Origin: Beta vulgaris subsp. vulgaris
Taxonomy: Eukaryota > Streptophyta > Magnoliopsida > Caryophyllales > Amaranthaceae
NCBI RefSeq assembly: GCF_026745355.1
Contig: NC_079206.1
Coordinates: 8,283,531 to 8,347,530 of the forward strand
Direction: 5' to 3'
Length of the DNA stretch: 64,000 nt
Made by a program: the position numbers and the translations under genes. The notes beneath the pieces were generated by a model. It had not been told where the DNA came from, searched no databases, and saw only the letters and a list, made by a program, of their open reading frames with translations. Positions 47,198 to 58,359 of this stretch are shown piece after piece (the stretch's first letter is position 1; each line of letters begins with the position of its first letter).

Positions 47198-50100
47198 TCA
47201 AAGCTTAGATTGCTGACGACCAGCAGTAGTATCAACAACATGGCAAAAGAATCTAGTAGGAGGGATAGAAAGGTGAGTTTCAAGGATAATTCCAAGACTC
47301 TTTATTAGCTTTTTCTTTACTACTTTATCAATTCCACCCATTGATATTAATTGTGCAAAAGCTGCAGGCTCCTTTGTTCCTGTAAATGATATTGGAACTG
47401 ATCCTTTCAGCACCACCATCACCAACTGCACCCACACATCGCAACAAAAACACACAAAGTTAATTATTTGATCCATCATTTTCAGTTACCTACCTAGCTT
47501 GTACAACTCCCAAGGTAAGAAATGTCCCAAATGAAAAAAGACAATGGAGTAACCAATATCATTTACAAAAATTTGAACTAAGTTAATAGAAGTTGTCATG
47601 GTCCCTTAGCTTGTTCTCTTCTACATAAAACAGCTAAATTGAACTGAACTGAACTAAAATGAATAGTGATATGTGAAAGTAAAAGTATTGTCCAGAGCTG
47701 AATTGAACTGAACTGAATTGAATTGAACTAAACTGAACTGAAAATAAACTGGGAAGAACAGACCATTATGTGTGGTTGTGTCATCACTTGTGTACTTGGG
47801 TTTAGATATATAAAATAATCATATGATGGTCATTGGAACCTTAATGAGAAAACTAGGGGGAAATAATGGTCTAATTATGTTCGGTTTTGTTTTTAAAAAA
47901 TTACTTTCGATCAACTTAGAATGTGTCAACTCTAAAGACATTTTTATAAAAGAGTCATCAAACTATTTTAAGCTCTTAAATTGATTTAAAAGTGCCACAC
48001 ATGTGACACAACTTTATCGACCACTTGATTATATTTAGAACTGTATATTTCTGATAGAGTATAAAATTATTCTCGAGACTCCAACTATTAACTTAAATTT
48101 TTGGTTGGAGTCTAAAAAATATAGAGTATAAAACTATTCTTGAGACTCCAACTATTAGCTTAAGCTTTTGGTTGGAGTCCTAAGAATAGTTTCTATCAAT
48201 CTCTTTACAGCCCGCCAACAACTTAAGTATCCAAAAAAGCCCCATAAAATCATGCCATGGGCGCCTCATGGTGCACTTTTTATCTTTTTTAGCACGTGAG
48301 TTTAACATGAAATTTATTTTTGAAAGAAATTTCAAAAGTGGATAATATTTTTAATTAATGTTTATGAATATCACCTTTACTTAGGGTTCAAAATTATACT
48401 TCTACAAGCCAATCAAAACAGCTTTTGAAAATGTAAGGATCCACTGTTGATTGGTACTAGGTACTAACTCCACTGTATATCTTTTCTACGCAAAAGAAAC
48501 CTACTTAAGGCCTTGGTTCCTGTTGGTGTGGTTTCCAACGTAGAATTGTCGTGGAATATATTACTCTTTCCGTTTTATAATATAGCGTTTATTTCTCTTT
48601 TTTAAGGTCAAACTTTAAAATTATTGACCAAATATTCTCATTTGTATATAAAAAATTTTATTCATGTGGGATCTTATTAGATTTGCCTCAATGTGTATTT
48701 TCATAATATCAACTTTTTATATTTTTTTATTAATAAGAAATTGAAAATATTGAAGGTCAAATGTTTATCTCGGACACCATATAAAAAAGAAACAAGCACT
48801 ATATTATGAAACGGGGGAAGTATACGGTAGTACTACATTAAGAGATGTATTCACACACATGTTAATTTATACTACATATATATTACTTATAAAGTAGTAC
48901 TACATTAAGAAAAGGTCTTAGACATCGATTTTTTTTTTTGAGGTGTAGAAATCATATAAATCATAAAGGGTCTTAGAGAAAATGTGATAGAGGAACAAGA
49001 AATTATAATACTCTCAACTTTGGTAATCAATAAAAATGTGAAGTGACACGTTTGGTGTTGATTTTTTTTTTATTTGGTCCTAATATTACTAGCATGGTAG
49101 TCAAATAGATTTTATATAATACTTCGCCTCCCCCAGCTTCTTTCCGCTAATTCCATTTATTATGTGTACAATCTTCCATATTTGAACATTGATTAACATC
49201 TTTTAGGTACATATAGAAAAGTTAGAACTATATTTTATTTATTCAAAATAAACATTAAGAGAGAATTTAACCATACTTCATATAACCATGTGGTAATATA
49301 TATACTTTAGGGAATTTCCAAAAATACCTTTGAGATTTAGCTTAATTATCAAAATACACTTATTGAATTTTGAAGTTCAAAGTTTAAGTTTCAAGAGTAC
49401 CTTAGGAAATTAATGCACTTGAATTTGGGTGTATGATAAGGGTATTTTGAGTCCAAACACAATATTCAGGAGTATTTAAGGAATTCTCAAATGTAAGGAG
49501 TAATTTGAGAATTACATTAAATCTCAGAGGTATCCGAGGAAATTTCTCAATACTTTATGATATTATATGAGGTGTTTTTTGAGGGAAAAATTATAACCTA
49601 TAACCTATAACCTATAACCTATAACCTATAGGCTATATGTAGCTATAGTGGTATTGTGGAAAACACATTGTTGATGTTACACTCCGCTCCATAGTCAAAT
49701 TGGCAATAGACCCCATTACAAGACTAATTGAAGTCACCATAACTTGATAAAGTGATATTGATTGGTTGTCTAGTAACAAACTAATAAACTAACAAAGTAA
49801 CAATCCACTATATTTGGTGTACTATACTACGATCTATCTCTCTACATATAGTAGCCTTGTAGGCCGGCCATCAATATTTAGCAAGCTTATGTAGCAAACT
49901 AGCAATACTTGACTTCACAGCTACAAAGTCGAATATATATGCCCAATAACAATAATATCACCGGTCTAGACTCGAGTGTGTAGGTTGGATTCAGGTCATA
50001 TTAGGTTAAGATTGAGTTGACATGTGCCCGTTTTGTCTATTTAAATTTGGTCGGCTAAATGAGAGTCGTTTGTCGACCTTTTGAGTTTTGGTCAAGTTAA

Positions 50101-51870
50101 GTTTAATTCGAGTTAATTTGGATTCACGTAGAGTTGTATATACAATCAAGTCTCGTATTGGATCAACTTCCGATCGAGTCAAGTTAGGATTAGAACAAGG
50201 TTGATTCTCGTCGAGTATGATTAAATCAATTATATAGCAATGCATTTTAGGGAACATCTGGTGCATTTGGGCCATTTTACGCTCGGGTCAAGTTCACCTT
50301 ACAATTGAATAAGCTAGTTGTAACTTTAATTAGTCCATAATTTTTAAGTTTAGATAGGAGTATAAATTTTACGTTCTATTGGTTAATTTAGACAAATGAC
50401 CATTTGAATCTTAGCTTAGACAAAATTAAAATGCAGAAAATTTTCAAATTTTGGACATAAAAAAAAATATTATGCGTAATTCTAATATTATGAGTATGAC
50501 ATATATTTTCAAATGATTTCAATTGACTGATAACTGTAATTTTTTATTTTATTTTTTCTATCTGTCTCTAGTTCCCTTCTTCTTCCTAACTAGCTAAGAT
50601 TGACATCATCGATTTAACCAATTGAACCAGTTTTTTCACATCTCTAGATCAAGATGAGAGCACCCCAATACTCGATAGGTTAGATTATGATTATTGGATA
50701 ACATATCTATACAAATATATTAAAAGGCGTGCGATAGAAAGCTTATGTGCCACGTAACACTCTCCTCACTTTTAAAAAAATGTGTAAGTGCAAGGTATCG
50801 AACACGTGACTTTAAAGTGAAAAGTGAGAGTTTAATCATCAATACACTATGACTTTATTGTTTAATGTTTCAAATAAAATATGATGAATTCTTGTAATAA
50901 TTATAATTAACAAAAAAGACTTAAACAAGTATATACATCTCTAACATTCTTATTACGTAACTTATAAGAGAATATTGATGTCATATTCTCTTACCACAAT
51001 TCTTTTTAAGGTATTGTTTTCAAACTCAAACCTTTCAATTTTACTTATCACGTCGTGACGTGAATTTTTCAATTTATTAATAGACAAAAAATATGAAAAA
51101 TAGAAAAATAAATTATGAAATTTAAAAATAATAACATATTTGTTCATCGTAATTGACCCGAGGCATCGCCCGGGCAAAAAAAACTAATTATTAGCATTAT
51201 TATGAGAAGATGGAGCACAACTAGGATCAATCCTAGAAATCTTCTTGAAAAAAAATCGCTTAAATATATACATAAACTTTCAATCTTTATTCTAATACTT
51301 CCCTCGTTTTTTTTTTACTTGCAACACTTTTTTTCATCAACTCCAATGCAAAATTTGGGGTAGGAGAGAGATAAAGAGGAAAATAAGAGAGATATTTATG
51401 TAATTGGAGAGAGATAGAGAGAAAGAAAAAGCAAAAATAGAAAGTGTTATAAGAAAAAATAAATAGAGGAAGTAGTTTTTTGTATTCACACTATATAGCT
51501 AATATTTAGTTAGTTATCTTCCTAATCATAACTAACTTGACATGTTAACCATTGACAAACTTCAACTATAAAATTCTTTCTTTCACACATCATCCAATAT
51601 GTTAACTTACTAGCTAGCTATTGCCCTCAATCTTTAGCGTTATATATATCGAGACAAATCCAACAACACTATGTTGCAGACTTACAACAAGTAATTACCA
51701 AATTACGTACCAAGATAAAACAAACAGACTCATTAGAGACTAGAGAGAAGAGTACGTACATGTTGGGGTCGGCCAATTATAGAAGCAACAGCAGCAGCAG
51801 CTTCAGAAAAGATGGGTTCAACATCAACTCCATCCAACTTCACATTTGTTGTAATATTTAGTGCTGGCAT
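47198..51870 (-). CDS. MDL3: MIF/D-dopachrome tautomerase-like protein, peroxisomal (MDL3 type)
   Basis: The exons 51760-51870 and 47198-47425 join in phase 0 to 112 residues. The first exon is again 37 codons, starting MPALNITTNV with the mature N-terminal proline. The core [16 protein letters not shown] is conserved. The C-terminus is AGRQQSKL, ending in the canonical peroxisome-import tripeptide SKL. Arabidopsis MDL3 likewise ends in SKL, so peroxisomal location is expected. The GWNG-type tail exon of the other MIF gene is absent. Intron 1 is 4334 bp and holds a Stowaway MITE (48564-48820), a Helitron (50706-51187) and another MITE (51298-51472). The frame is intact. Donor is CAT|gtacgt and acceptor gtgcag. 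Confidence 0.9.
47640..47765. repeat. GAACTGAACT repeat block
   Basis: AATTGAACTGAACTGAACT and AACTGAATTGAATTGAACT words occur in two clusters. This is the reverse complement of the TTCAGTTCAG repeats in the Helitron at 26040-26130 and is likely the end of a related fold-back element. It lies in MDL3-like intron 1. Confidence 0.5.
48050..48190. repeat. duplicated hairpin unit
   Basis: The unit AGAGTATAAAATTATTCTCG plus GAGACTCCAACTATTA and a mirror TTGGTTGGAGTCT occurs at 48056 and again at 48123. Each unit can fold on itself (ACTCCAAC against GTTGGAGT). Confidence 0.7.
48564..48820. mobile_element. Stowaway MITE
   Basis: The ends CTCTTTCCGTTTTATAATAT and ATATTATGAAACGGGGGAAG are imperfect inverses flanked by TA. 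The 257-bp element has no coding region and lies in intron 1 of the MDL3-like gene. Confidence 0.85.
49595..49632. repeat. 7-bp microsatellite CCTATAA
   Basis: ACCTATAA repeats about five times in tandem, ending in CCTATAGGCTATA. Confidence 0.85.
50706..51187 (+). mobile_element. non-autonomous Helitron in MDL3-like intron 1
   Basis: It begins TCTATACAAATATATTAAAA after A and ends with hairpin CCCGAGGCATCGCCCGGG and CTAA before T. It is the same family as the copy at 39059-39590 and in the mirror orientation. The antisense tRNA-like module at about 50775-50865 has box-B-like GTGTTCGATACC. Confidence 0.9.
51298..51472. mobile_element. Stowaway MITE
   Basis: The ends CTTCCCTCGTTTTTTTTTTA and the mirror side TAAATAGAGGAAG are flanked by TA (51296-51297 and 51473-51474). 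The 175-bp element is in intron 1 of the MDL3-like gene, about 0.1 kb right of the Helitron. Confidence 0.8.
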
Positions 51871-52229
51871 TTTTCCTCTTCTTCTTAATAACTTATCTTT
51901 TGCTCCTTTTTTTTTTTCTCTCCTTGAATATATTTTGGGTGTTTTAGAAGATTAGATATAATTGAATTCTGAGGATCTAGTATTTATGGGCTTTAAATAG
52001 TGGCATATTAGGTACCAATCATTTGTGTATTATAAAAGAAGTCGAATATTTTGGAGTCTGAAACGGCAGTAATTAAGTCGGTAAGTTGAGTCCATATTGG
52101 ATGAGCGTGAAAGACAGAGATGGGCAGATGGTACTTAAAGTGAATATGCATTTAAGCCCTTATCACTTTCATACTAGCCAATGATGACACCAAATGCCCA
52201 AAAGTAAAGGAGTCCCTAAAATTAAAGGT
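51871..52229. other. upstream region of the MDL3-like gene
   Basis: Probable leader and promoter on the minus strand. No discrete site can be assigned. Confidence 0.4.
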
Positions 52230-52520
52230 GATCCTGGACCGGGTCGGGGTGGGTTCGGACAACGCATTAAAAATTCGGGTCGGGTCGAAATTCGGGGCAA
52301 AATTTTGTGTCAAAGCCCGCTATTCGGGACAAAATGAGCAGGCTTTTCGGGCCAAATTTGGGCCGGGACAAAAAATAGACTAAAAAGTCATTTTTGACTT
52401 GCCCAATGCCCGGCCCAAAGCAAAAAAAAAATCGCGGCGGGCTTGATCGCGAGGAAAAACAAATTATGTCCAAACCTGATCATAATCGGGTCAGGCTGGA
52501 GTTGATCAGCTTTACCTGAA
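52230..52520. repeat. GGGTCGGG-rich degenerate repeat
   Basis: CGGGTCGGG, CGGGC and GGGCCGGG words are frequent and the local G/C content is raised. The pattern resembles the block at 560-890 and is common in plant repeats of unknown class. Boundaries are unclear. Confidence 0.4.
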
Positions 52521-52739
52521 ATATACTTCTCTCTCTATCTCATAATATAATGCTCGCATTCTTTTTTTGGTGTCCCAAAATATTGTGTCTATTTTTTTAT
52601 TAATTCATTTGGACTAAATTATCCTTATACACAGACTTTTCAAAATACCCCTACTTTTCTCTCAAAACATGGGCCACTTTTTCTTACCAAAAAAATATAT
52701 ATATGATGTATCACTAGTATATATCTAAAACCCAAAGCA

Positions 52740-52890
52740 AAGAAATGTCATGATGTCATATGTACCTCCCCCTCGAAACAAATAATACAAAGTAATCGAC
52801 AAAAATGCATGTATGAAGACTCGAACATCCAACCTCTCATTTGACATAAGCACACATTAGCCAACTAATCTACAATCTCTTTTTGGTTTT
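52740..52890 (-). repeat. tRNA-like (SINE-like) copy 1
   Basis: On the minus strand a box-A-like TAGATTAGTTGGCTAATG is followed by a box-B-like TGTTCGAGTCTTC. The upstream text matches the second copy at 53315-53470. Confidence 0.5.
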
Positions 52891-53259
52891 TGTGGGGAGG
52901 AAAAATAGTATAACATACATCTAAGAAAAGCATTTTAAAGATGTGGTAACTTACATCTCACATATACCACACAATTATTGAGGAGACCTACTATTACATC
53001 CAATTATCTCAAAAGTTATGGCCCATAATACAAGTAGCTTATGTGGCTTATTGCCAACATTGTTGGAGCAAAAGTGCACACTACTACAGCTAATAGTCCC
53101 TCCTTCATTTGCTTGCTCTATATCCATCAAAAGATCCAAACCAACCATCAAATACACAAACCATCAAATACACACCCGGATGACTAATCAAACTCAACAT
53201 TCTCATAGAAGTAAGAAGTACAATTGCTAATCTTTCGTTCCTTCCATTTAGGTGTTACA

Positions 53260-53470
53260 TACCCATGATTTCACATGTACTCCCCTCCCTCCCCAAACAA
53301 ATGATGCAAAGTAAATATGATTTGTCATGCTGTCACGTGTACTCCCCTCCCTAATCAAAAGACACAAATTAAATTATAAAAATATAGTGTTTAAGGCTAA
53401 ACACATGACCTCCCATTTGATATACAAATGCATTAACCAACTAATCTACAATATCATAGTTGTCTTTAAT
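53260..53470 (-). repeat. tRNA-like (SINE-like) copy 2, partly duplicated
   Basis: It shares AACTAATCTACAAT and CATGTACTCCCCTCC words with copy 1. The CATGTACTCCCCTCCCT word itself occurs twice (about 53273 and 53336). A box-A-like TAGTTGGTTAATGC is visible on the minus strand; box B is degraded. Confidence 0.45.
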
Positions 53471-53479
53471 TTGTGGTGG

Positions 53480-53500
53480 TGGGGTGGGGGGGGGGGGTTA
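53480..53500. repeat. G-run
   Basis: A run of GGTGGGGTGG followed by ten G is the longest G tract in the window. On the plus strand it could form a G-quadruplex. Confidence 0.7.
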
Positions 53501-53519
53501 TTTATAGGCAATATAATAT

Positions 53520-54560
53520 TTAAATTTCAAAAAAAAAGTATATGATTGACAAATTTGGAAAGTTTAATAGCCTAATATTTCATAAATTATAGCTACAAGC
53601 TACATTGATTCTGCTTTAAGAACCAAATTGTAATTACACCACGGGTGTTCAAGAGACCCGATTTGTTTGATCCGACATGTTGAACTCTACCCCCAAAAAG
53701 GTAATAAATGAAATTTTATTTTTATGGGTCAAGTAACCGACCCAAGAAAAAAGATGCACAAATCGAGTCGGTTAATGGGCTTGCTTTATTTAAACGTGTA
53801 TCTCGAATAAACACATTGTTATACATTATTTTTCTCTTTCTTTTTTTCACAGTTACATTAATCTCTTCTTACAATAAACAATTATGAAAATGTATTAAGT
53901 TGGCTTATTAACTTCCAGGTATCATATTGTTGTTCTTGTGATTTTGAAAGGGAAAAGAAAAGATAAACAATAAGAAGAATCAACATTTTATAGGAGAAGT
54001 TGGATTAGATGAATCAACAATTCAACATTTAAAAAAAAGGATTTGATGAATCAACATGTTGATGAATAATTAATTGCAATGCAATCTGTAACTGAGAATA
54101 TTTACGTTATGTTGATTGTTAGTAGATCATTTTGAGAAATGAGGAATAGAGTTGGCATGCAATTGACAGTTGACACTCATGGTAGTACCCCAAGTACTGT
54201 AATCAATATGGATCGACATTTGACACTCATATTAATAGCTTCTCCTATGGATCTTTTTTCATAAAAAAAGTTATGACACTTTTGTTGACACTCGGTTGTT
54301 CAGGGTCGAGTCATGGCTCATGGGTTGCTTTTTTTAGCTACCTGCAAATGAGGATACCTACATATTCTGGTACCCGCATATTTGATACCCAAATTAATAA
54401 CTAGGTAACCGACTATGAACACCTCTAAGCAACAAATTCTCATTAATGGATTACATTTTTTAAAGAAAAAAAAAAGTAAAAATAAGAACAATATTAACCA
54501 TCTTAAATAACTAAAATGTAATGCAATATATAGATAACCTCGAGGCATCACACTGTTCAA
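53520..54560. other. gene-free stretch
   Basis: AT-rich intergenic DNA. No gene or clear element is seen, apart from a possible worn Helitron end at 54535-54567 described in the findings. Confidence 0.4.
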
Positions 54561-54567
54561 CAACTAG

Positions 54568-54829
54568 TCTATACAAATATATTAAAAGGCGTGCATAAAC
54601 AAGAAACTGTGCCATGTGGCGCTATCTCTAGGGAGTTTTAGTTCATGTAATCCATGTAAAATAAAAAATTTAGAAATTGCATAGTATAGGGTTTGATTCC
54701 GAGACCTCAGTACAATATACTAAAGTCTTAACCACTAAGCTAAGTTGTATTTAGTGTTATTATCATAAGATATTATATTAATATGAAATTTTTTCTTACC
54801 CGGGACATAGCCCGGACCTAATAACTAGT
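54568..54829 (+). mobile_element. short non-autonomous Helitron with tRNA-like module
   Basis: It begins TCTATACAAATATATTAAAA and ends with hairpin CCCGGGACATAGCCCGG, then CTAG before T. At 262 bp it is the shortest copy. On the minus strand box A is TAGCTTAGTGG and the box-B-like GGAATCAAACCC follows about 40 bases on. It closely matches the truncated copy at 30721. Confidence 0.85.
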
Positions 54830-54834
54830 CTATC

Positions 54835-55630
54835 CTTGAAAATTTGACTAATAAATTAATTCATTCGACTAATGAGGGACTATTGCCTGACGCCTACCAC
54901 TGATCTCTATAATGGGGAATAGGGGATCATTCAAAAGTCATCGCTAATTATGAATCAAAGAGAAGTTAGTGGTCTCTATTGATGCTTGAAGAGCTAGAAT
55001 GTAGGTTAACTTAGCTCGTAGGTTTTCCTCCGTAACAAAGCAGACATGAATCAAGCATATTAAGTCCAGAATGAGGCTACAAGGGGACTAGCAGGGGCCA
55101 GCCCCGTCGGCTACATTTGCGGTCTATATATTTTTTATAGCGTTTTTGTGAGTTTTTGAAATATATCAAAGTTGATTATTATATCATATAAATATTCTTA
55201 TTTGAGTTGTAAAGTGAGAATGATAAAAATAATTATTTACATATAAATTTACTAAAAATATTATTAATCCGTTAACTTTTGATTCCTGATTTCGTCTCCA
55301 AATATGAACATAATTTGTATCAATAAAAATCTGTATAAAAAATAACAATTATGATGTACTATACCTATTTGTCTTCTAGTCTTCACTAATGTAAAAGGCC
55401 CGTGGCCGTGATGTTTCCTTGGCCAATATTCAAAGTGTTGCCTGGATAAGATAAGAAGACCTTTTTGTTGTTCTGAACTTTCTAACAAGGCCATTAACTA
55501 TATACTAAGGTATAAAGAGATGTTGCTTAATGACTTAATTAACGTGGGACAATTGGTATCTCCCTATTTAAAAATGGCCTTATTCCTTTCTTGAGCTAAA
55601 TCATTGACCTACTTACTTCGATAGTTCTTA
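54835..55630. other. gene-free stretch
   Basis: No gene, repeat or RNA is recognised. AT-rich with a small G/C-richer patch near 55090-55120. Confidence 0.4.
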
Positions 55631-55631
55631 G

Positions 55632-55915
55632 TTGTGATTCCGCGAAAAGGAACTCTTGGATTGAGATTTCACTCCTGCCATTCCCCATGGAGAAGAAGTT
55701 GTTGGGGCCCAGGAAAGTCTAGGTTGGCTCCCAGCTCCATCTCGGCCGGCATCCTGCTCTCGAAGGGTTGGAGTCCTAGGGCGAACTACTCATTGCTGCG
55801 TAAGGGGAGAGGCGGGTGGCCCTTTACGCGCCTTTTTAGTAGGATGGAACGGAAGCGTATATAGGAAACGAATCGGGCATCTATGGAAAGAATAATACTC
55901 CTTTCATTTCTACCT
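55632..55915. other. probable mitochondrial DNA insertion (NUMT)
   Basis: About 280 bp are conspicuously G/C-rich (roughly half G+C) with sharp drops to AT-rich DNA on both sides. The text resembles plant mitochondrial non-coding DNA: balanced, with words such as TTGGGGCCCAGG and GAGAGGCGGGTGG. No intact gene is contained; an open frame across it (55634-55864) has no coding character. Confidence 0.5.
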
Positions 55916-55979
55916 CGCTATCGTGGGTATATATTTTAAAACATATTGAAGAAGTAATGTAAAAAATTGTATCTAATTT

Positions 55980-55982
<3 letters not shown>

Positions 55983-56067
<85 letters not shown>

Positions 56068-56097
56068 GTGTGTTGTGTGTGTGTGTGTGTGTGTGTG

Positions 56098-56160
<63 letters not shown>
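55983..56160. repeat. TG microsatellite
   Basis: AT dinucleotides pass into about 165 bp of nearly pure TG repeats, interrupted only by TTG at a few places near 56067-56100. It can form Z-DNA and is expected to vary in length. Confidence 0.97.
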
Positions 56161-56161
<1 letters not shown>

Positions 56162-56199
56162 TTATGTGAGAACATATATTATATGAGAAAATAAATTTA

Positions 56200-56430
56200 T
56201 GTTTAGAATATACGCAACACTTTTTAGAAAATATGCAATACTTTTTAGAATATATTTAACTTTTTTGTTTTAGGACATATGCAACACTTTTTAGAACAAT
56301 AATTTATAGAACATATGCTATGGTTTTTAGAACACGAATTTCCAAAGTTTAGAACATTAAATAACAAGTTTTAGAACGTGAAATAACAAATTTTAGAATA
56401 TGAAATACAAAATCTTAGAACATGAAATTC
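56200..56430. repeat. TTTTAGAAC-type repeat
   Basis: AACACTTTTTAGAA, AGTTTTAGAAC and AAATTTTAGAAT-style words repeat about every 20-35 bases, irregularly. Confidence 0.65.
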
Positions 56431-56454
56431 AACCTAAATAAAATTGAACTTCAT

Positions 56455-58353
56455 AACTTGACGTAAATATCTTTTTGGATCAATTTTTTATCAGCATTTA
56501 ATGACCGTTTTTGTAACTGATTAAGCACCGTTTTTCTAAGTGACCGTTTTCCTAATTTCTCTCCAATTGGGTGTTGGGAGCATTGGGGTGCCTTGATTAG
56601 ATTGTTGAAGTATCTAATAGGCACTATCAATTGGGGTCTGCATTATCAATGAACACCTTGTATCCTTGAAGGATTTTGTACTGATGCCAATTGGGTGTCG
56701 AATAATGATGAAATTCAATTTACTAGCGGTTATGTTTTTACTCTTGATGGAGGAGCTATATCATGGAAGTCATCAAAGAAAACATGTATTGTCAAATGCT
56801 TTAGAATTGGCAGGTTAAGAAGCTCAATGGATAAGGAGTTTGCTCGATGATATTTCATTGTGGAGGAAGTCGGTGCCATCAGTTTCTATGTTGTGTGACT
56901 CGTAAACAACAATTGGGGTAGCGAATAATCAAGCCTATAAGGGAAAGAGAGGCATATTCGCTCAAGGCATGCCGTAGTTAGATATTTAATTAAAATAATG
57001 TGTTATCAGTTGAGCATATGTAAAGTCAGAAAGGAATATTGTTGATCCTCTCACTAAAGACCTTTGTAGAAAAATGGCACTGAAGTCAGCACAAGGAATG
57101 AGTTTAAAGCCTATTGTGGAGTAAATTGTGATGGATATCCTTCTTAGGAATTTCTAAGTTAAAAGGGTCAAACGAAATCATAAAAAAACTCAAGTTATTA
57201 TATACTACTACCATTCCTATTTATAAAAGTGATGTAGTATTTTGTTTTATTATACTGTTATATGTACTATAAGGTTCAACTTAGTGTTATTAATAAGTTT
57301 ATAGCTTTATTTAAGGTGGTTTGTTACAGTGCAAACTTGATGAACTTACCTATGTGAATGTGCGGGTTACGCCCAATCCCCTATGACTCAAAAGGCTTAG
57401 GCTCTCGACAACATTCATGAGAATCCAGGCTAATTGTGGGGAACCGATATTACAATTGCGAGAACGTTTTTTGATTTGAAAAAGTTTGAGTACGCAACTA
57501 TGCTTTGATAACTTCATGAAAGGTTCAAAGATAAATCTACCTATTACGACACTAAGATATATTTGTATATATTGAGTGTCAATTCAAGTCCATAAGACAT
57601 TGATACTTCAAAACCTAATATCAATTACCCAGATCATCATTTTTCATCCCCGTTTTTTTCTATTTTTTTTCTTTTGAATCATATGGGGGATTGTTGGAGT
57701 TTATAGTAGAAACTCTAAGTTGGCTTCAAAAGAATATGAAGAGTCTTTTTTATCTTTTGTCCCATATTAAAAGAATGGAAGGGAAAAGTAAGGTTTATAA
57801 TCATTACTCTTCCTCTACCCTTTGAGTTGATTAGCAATGAGACTTTTAGTGGGTATGTGGTGATGTGTAGTTACCACTTGCGCTGCCCGGTTCGGGCTAG
57901 GGACTTGGGACTTGCGGAATAAACTTAACTATCTTTTTGAGTCAATTTTTTATCAGCATTTACTAACCGTCTTTTGTAACTGATTAAGTTACCGTTTTTT
58001 TTTCTAAATGACTGTTTTCCTAATTTCTCTCCACGTCTTCGGCCATTAACCCATTACTGATCGTTTTCTCCCACGTTATCAACCATAATTTGATCACATT
58101 TGGGTTCTATTTCCTATAAATACCAGTGTTCGGGTATTCGTTGAACACACAAAAAAAGTAAACACATCTTCTGCTCTCTTTCAATTTTCTCTATTATTCT
58201 GAGCAATGTTCTTGATCATTCTCAATCTACTTTTCTTTCTACACCGAAAAGGTAGAAACCGTGTATCCATGAAGGTTGATCGTTGTAAGTCCGTGTGATA
58301 TAGCGAGACAAATTCAACTTTAGGACAGTGTTTCATTCACAACACGATTATCA
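56455..58353 (+). mobile_element. truncated Copia element with 3' LTR
   Basis: A short 5' piece at 56455-56570 matches the inside of the 3' LTR (shared TTTTTTATCAGCATTTA and GACCGTTTTCCTAATTTCTC-like text near 57945-58035). It joins directly to a Copia RNase H remnant at about 56575-57125 ([26 protein letters not shown]). The 3' LTR starts TGTTGGAGTTTATAG at 57692 after a purine tract GGGGGAT and ends near 58353. Most of the element, from inside the 5' LTR to RNase H, is deleted. RNase H carries several stops. The exact LTR end is uncertain. Confidence 0.75.
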
Positions 58354-58359
58354 GATAAG

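Noticed and set aside
55634..55864. A 76-codon gene in the G/C-rich island
   Set aside because: Better explained as non-coding mitochondrial DNA; no homologous domain recognised.
55967..56194. Long open frames of Val-Cys or Thr-His repeats in three frames
   Set aside because: They are translations of the TG microsatellite and carry no other information.
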